DNA from: Vreelandella glaciei
GTDB taxonomy: Bacteria; Pseudomonadota; Gammaproteobacteria; Pseudomonadales; Halomonadaceae
Reading direction: 5' to 3'
DNA: 64,000 nt
Assembly (NCBI RefSeq): GCF_013415125.1
Contig: NZ_JACCDE010000010.1
Span: forward strand, 1 to 64,000
Below are positions 63,326 to 64,000 of the stretch, one piece after another. The first letter of the stretch is position 1. Each line of letters starts with the position of its first letter. The notes under the pieces were generated by a model. It searched no databases, was not told where the DNA came from, and was given only the letters and a program-made list of their open reading frames with translations. The position numbers were made by a program, and so were the translations under genes.

Positions 63326-64000
63326 TTATTGATATCGCCCCGGGCGCCTTGCCACTTCGTCAAGTGCCCATCCCTGTATACGCAACTCCCCTTCCAACAC
63401 AGACTCTACTTCCGTCGCTAACTCTGGGAAGAAGTTAAGCCCTGTGCGCGCCTCAATCTCATCAATGGTCACCAAATAGTCATCCAGCGGCTCATTGCCT
63501 CGAACGTCTTGTGGCATGATGAACGACAACGCTAATGGTGCCTCGTTGTGCGGCGCCACTATAATCTTGTAAAAAGCCGAAGGCACTTCGACCAGCCCTA
63601 CCCGGTTGAACACGTTATCCATAAAGTGTTCTGGGTAAATGGGGCCGGTAATCACCTGCAAGCGGTCAAAACGTGGCGCAAAGTGATCCATCACCGCTTC
63701 TTCTAACCGCTGCCAGAGCTGTCGGTTCAGATTGGGCCGTTGCGGAGTCATATTGCTCATTAGGAAGGTATCGACCTGAGCGCTGCGCCCATGCACCGCT
63801 GCAATGGCGTAGTTTGGCGCTAAATGGCCCCGGTCGTAGCCGCTACCGGCATAGCTGTCGGTGCCAACTGGCCATAGCGTGCGCCAATCGGCTTGAAAAT
63901 TTGGCCGCGGGCCAATGCTCGAGTCCTGCACGGCTTCAACTTGATAACTTACCCATAGAGGATTGATTCGCACATCAGACCAGCCTACCAAGTAACCATC
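63326..64000 (-). CDS. DNA/RNA non-specific endonuclease (5' end beyond the window)
   Basis: The C-terminal 225 residues of a NUC1-type nuclease are visible; the frame is open through base 64000, so the N-terminus, including any signal peptide, lies outside. The active-site motif DRGHLAPN with its general-base His, SNMTPQRPNLNRQLW with the metal-binding Asn, and VITGPIYPEHF are diagnostic of the family (Serratia nuclease, NucA). These cleave DNA and RNA with magnesium, commonly in the periplasm or outside the cell. It is convergent with the three tRNA-Leu genes. Confidence 0.88.
   Translation of the reverse strand, partial: DGYLVGWSDVRINPLWVSYQVEAVQDSSIGPRPNFQADWRTLWPVGTDSYAGSGYDRGHLAPNYAIAAVHGRSAQVDTFLMSNMTPQRPNLNRQLWQRLEEAVMDHFAPRFDRLQVITGPIYPEHFMDNVFNRVGLVEVPSAFYKIIVAPHNEAPLALSFIMPQDVRGNEPLDDYLVTIDEIEARTGLNFFPELATEVESVLEGELRIQGWALDEVARRPGRYQ

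Noticed and set aside
1..64000. CRISPR arrays, insertion sequences or prophage genes
   Set aside because: No regularly spaced repeats with unique spacers, no transposase or integrase motif and no phage structural gene were seen; the tandem 15-bp repeats have no spacers.

Overview
The window reads as chromosomal DNA of a moderately halophilic gammaproteobacterium, most likely Halomonas in the broad sense (Halomonadaceae). This is inferred from the combination of a class I polyhydroxyalkanoate (PHA) synthase, phasin and PhaR repressor, a seven-gene Mrp sodium/proton antiporter, a potFGHI polyamine importer, and gene orders typical of gammaproteobacteria (smrB/prmB-aroC, tesA/ybbA-ybbP, rpsF-rpsR-rplI-dnaB, rnr-rlmB). 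I saw no transposase, phage gene, integrase or CRISPR array. Both ends are cut: a minus-strand gene starts at base 21 and runs off the left edge, and a non-specific nuclease gene runs off the right edge.

Layout. 0-5.3 kb: inverted-repeat units, a DUF3617 protein, a small zinc-ribbon-like protein and the potFGHI operon. 5.6-8.0 kb: ahpC and ahpF, with a candidate OxyR-controlled promoter. 8.0-11.2 kb: PHA cluster (phaC, phaP, a DUF6489 gene); its likely repressor gene phaR lies about 30 kb away at 41.5 kb. 11.3-20.5 kb: aroC, prmB, smrB, a patatin, an alpha/beta hydrolase, an FtsX-type exporter with its ATPase, and tesA. 20.5-32 kb: a lower-G+C cellulose operon reading (on the minus strand) unknown gene, bcsQ, fused bcsAB, bcsC, bcsD, bcsZ. 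32-46.5 kb: EamA and MFS transporters, a SelW-like protein, a short LOV photoreceptor, ettA, coq7, a HIT protein, a phosphoribulokinase-like kinase, a thioesterase, purD, phaR, rsmE, a PF05618 protein, mltB, and a DUF2256-cryptochrome DASH pair. 46.6-52.6 kb: mrpABCDEFG. 52.8-64 kb: hemH, a DCC thiol protein, DUF6482, an unrecognised gene, dnaB, rplI, a membrane protein, rpsR, rpsF, rlmB, rnr, three tRNA-Leu(CAG) genes and the nuclease.

Working together. Mrp and the polyamine importer fit life at high salt and pH. PhaC, PhaP and PhaR form the carbon-storage module, and two 13-bp TGCTGCAYTGCAA elements sit upstream of phaP as candidate PhaR sites. The bcs operon should make and export cellulose under cyclic di-GMP control, because its BcsA part keeps a PilZ domain. 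The short LOV protein, the cryptochrome operon and hemH (a porphyrin enzyme) suggest a dispersed blue-light or photo-oxidative response; TGTAYA motifs upstream of two of these loci hint at shared control, which is unproven.

The points most worth a second look are the fused BcsAB with BcsD, the helical insertion inside the BcsC barrel region, the unknown gene heading the bcs operon, the DUF2256-cryptochrome coupling, the three 15-bp repeats upstream of hemH, the 15-bp repeats in the ybbA/tesA divergent start region, and a 30-residue membrane ORF at 16.2 kb.
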